Shown here in pieces: positions 30,782-32,186 of a DNA stretch of 32,186 nt. Source of the stretch: CAZGXM01 sp964529795 (lineage in GTDB: Bacteria > Bacillota > JADQBR01); contig CAZGXM010000027.1 in assembly GCA_964529795.1 (NCBI GenBank), positions 1-32,186 of the forward strand, given 5' to 3'. Below the pieces are notes generated by a model, which worked only from the letters and a program-made list of their open reading frames with translations, searched no databases and had not been told where the DNA came from. Within the stretch, counting starts at the first letter, position 1. Each line of letters begins with the position of its first letter. Both the position numbers and the translations under genes were made by a program.

Positions 30782-32020
30782 TTAAATGTTCATGCCGGCC
30801 ACATACCCGGTGGACCAGGCAATCTGCAGATTGAACCCGCCGGTATAACCGTCCACGTCCATTACTTCCCCGGCAAAATATAACCCGGGAACTATTTTTG
30901 ACTCCATGGTGGACGGGTCGATTTCCTTCACCGAAACACCGCCGCTGGTGACTATTGCTTCCGCCAGCGGGCGGGTGCCGGTTACTGTCATGGTCAGGGA
31001 CCGGAATAAACCTGCAAGCCTTTTCCTTTCTTCCCGGGTGACCTGGTGTGCCCATTTCCCCGGATCAATACCCGAAAGTTCTATTATTACAGGAATAATT
31101 AGTTTTGGCAGCAAATCTTCCAGGGAATTTTTAAACTGCCTGCGGGAATATATCTCAAAATCTCTCAGCAACCGCCGGTCCAGCTGTTTTTCCGATAGAG
31201 CCGGTTTCAGGTTTAACTCCAGGGTTACCCTGCCATTGCTGTCGTGCAGGCCTTGGGCCACCGCACGGCTCAAGGTCAACACCATGGGCCCCGATACCCC
31301 GTAATGAGTAAACAGCATCTCGCCAAACTCCCGCCCCAACAGTTTACCGTTTTGCCAGGCCGTAAGGCCTACGTTTTTCAGGGACAAGCCCTGTAAGGAG
31401 GTTACCCATTTTTCCCGGGTTACCAGCGGCACCAGGGCCGGTAGAATGGGGGTAACGGTATGCCCCACTGCCTTGGCCCAGGTATAGGCATCACCGCTAG
31501 ACCCGGTGCGGGGACAAGATGCGCCACCGGCGGCAATGACCACCTTTTCCCCGGTAAAAGTTCCTTTAACCGTCCGTACCGCAAAACCGTCCCCCCGGGG
31601 GACTACCTCCCACACACTGTGTCCCGGCAGTGTTTTTACACCGGTCTCCTTCAACAACCGCGCCAAACATTCCACCACTTCCCGGGACCGGTCGGATTGG
31701 GGAAAAATCCGGCCGCCCCGTTCCACCTTTGTTTTGACACCGTGACGGTTAAAAAAGTAAATTACTGCCGTATTGTCAAAAGTATAAAGTGCACTGTAGA
31801 GAAAGCGGCCGTTGCCGGGTATTTGCCGGACCATTTCCCCCACCGGTGCGCTGTTGGTGATGTTGCACCGGCCGTTGCCGGTGATTAAAAGCTTCTTGCC
31901 CAGGCAGTTGTTTTTTTCCAACAGGAGTACTTTTTTCCCTCTTAACCCGGCCTGAATGGCAGCCATCATCCCCGCCGCGCCGCCGCCAATTACCACTGCA
32001 TCAAATATTTTTATCACCAC
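30782..32020 (-). CDS. HI0933-family FAD-binding oxidoreductase
   Basis: A 412-residue flavoprotein of the HI0933/BaiN-like family (also annotated as aminoacetone oxidase family); the physiological substrate is unsettled. The dinucleotide-binding motif VIGGGAAGMMAAI is at about residues 10-22. The family signature GKKLLITGNGRCNITN lies at 41-56, RIFPQSDRSREVVECL near 104, and GGASCPRTGSSGDAYTWA near 165. The C-terminal FAD segment ends with FAGEVMDVDGYTGGFNLQIAWSTG. The length is normal. The start is GTG 32020 with a modest GGTGG upstream. It follows the fumarylacetoacetate hydrolase family gene by 11 bp, so the two are probably co-transcribed. Confidence 0.92.
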   Translation of the reverse strand: MVIKIFDAVVIGGGAAGMMAAIQAGLRGKKVLLLEKNNCLGKKLLITGNGRCNITNSAPVGEMVRQIPGNGRFLYSALYTFDNTAVIYFFNRHGVKTKVERGGRIFPQSDRSREVVECLARLLKETGVKTLPGHSVWEVVPRGDGFAVRTVKGTFTGEKVVIAAGGASCPRTGSSGDAYTWAKAVGHTVTPILPALVPLVTREKWVTSLQGLSLKNVGLTAWQNGKLLGREFGEMLFTHYGVSGPMVLTLSRAVAQGLHDSNGRVTLELNLKPALSEKQLDRRLLRDFEIYSRRQFKNSLEDLLPKLIIPVIIELSGIDPGKWAHQVTREERKRLAGLFRSLTMTVTGTRPLAEAIVTSGGVSVKEIDPSTMESKIVPGLYFAGEVMDVDGYTGGFNLQIAWSTGYVAGMNI

Positions 32021-32031
32021 CGGTCAAGACT

Positions 32032-32186
32032 TTACTCGCTTACCGCATAGTTGACCAGACTGCCGATACCGGCAATTTCCACCGTCACTTCATCCCCGGG
32101 CGCCAGCGGGCCGACACCGCTGGGGGTGCCGGTTAAAATCACGTCACCGGGGTACAGGGTCATCACCCGGGACAGGTAACTCACCA
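32032..32186 (-). CDS. Fumarylacetoacetate hydrolase family protein, C-terminal end
   Basis: Only the last ~51 codons are in the window; the 5' part lies beyond the right edge. The translated end includes SYLSRVMTLYPGDVILTGTP and SGVGPLAPGDEV, the highly conserved C-terminal signature of the FAH superfamily (hydrolases and decarboxylases of beta-diketo acids such as acylpyruvates). The stop TAA is at 32034-32032. Which member of the family it is cannot be told from this fragment. Confidence 0.85.
   Translation of the reverse strand, partial: VSYLSRVMTLYPGDVILTGTPSGVGPLAPGDEVTVEIAGIGSLVNYAVSE

Noticed and set aside
1..32186. Search for CRISPR arrays, tRNA or rRNA genes, insertion sequences and phage genes.
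   Set aside because: No spaced direct repeats, cloverleaf sequences, transposase or phage reading frames were seen anywhere in the window.

Overview
The window reads as chromosomal backbone of an anaerobic, endospore-forming Firmicute, most likely a clostridium of the Desulfotomaculum/Peptococcaceae type. The evidence is the gene content: spoIIP, a YIEGIA protein with its small partner, DUF3189 and DUF512 proteins, an IspH-ribosomal S1 fusion, type 2 isopentenyl diphosphate isomerase, an AroH chorismate mutase and a HutP-family protein. Shine-Dalgarno sites are strong, and GTG and TTG starts are frequent. The taxonomic placement is inference. Every gene except one small ORF near 30.6 kb is on the minus strand, so gene order is described below from high to low coordinates.

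Region by region. At 32.2-30.8 kb lie the end of a fumarylacetoacetate hydrolase family gene and a HI0933-like flavoprotein. At 30.7-30.3 kb is the lone plus-strand small ORF, followed by a one-TM protein of unknown function. At 29.8-28.3 kb a well-defined promoter precedes hutP, aroH and a degenerate TrpF-like gene. At 28.1-18.9 kb a tight run (aroF, pheA, tyrA, aroA, cmk, plsC, ispH-S1, fni) makes chorismate, prephenate and phenylalanine/tyrosine precursors, CMP kinase, a phospholipid acyltransferase and isoprenoid enzymes. At 18.7-16.4 kb are an iron-sulfur flavoprotein, an MBL hydrolase and a metallophosphoesterase.

At 16.3-9.0 kb is a complete efflux operon in the same order as E. coli cecR-ybhG-ybhF-ybhS-ybhR: a TetR regulator with a perfect palindromic operator, a membrane-fusion protein, a double ATPase and two ABC-2 permeases. 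It is followed by a TolC-like protein. That TolC-like protein has no recognisable beta-barrel strands, and nothing else in the window points to an outer membrane. This is the most unusual system here. At 8.85-8.55 kb is a decayed biotin synthase remnant. At 8.4-1 kb is a sporulation and housekeeping run: DUF1614, spoIIP, YIEGIA and its partner, two DUF3189 proteins, a DUF512 radical-SAM protein, der, plsY and gpsA (cut by the window edge).

Two families of short repeats are scattered between genes. One is a 7-bp tandem unit close to TTCGAAG at five loci. The other is a GGGGAC-ended inverted repeat found at the 3' ends of three genes. I found no rRNA, tRNA, CRISPR array or insertion sequence.
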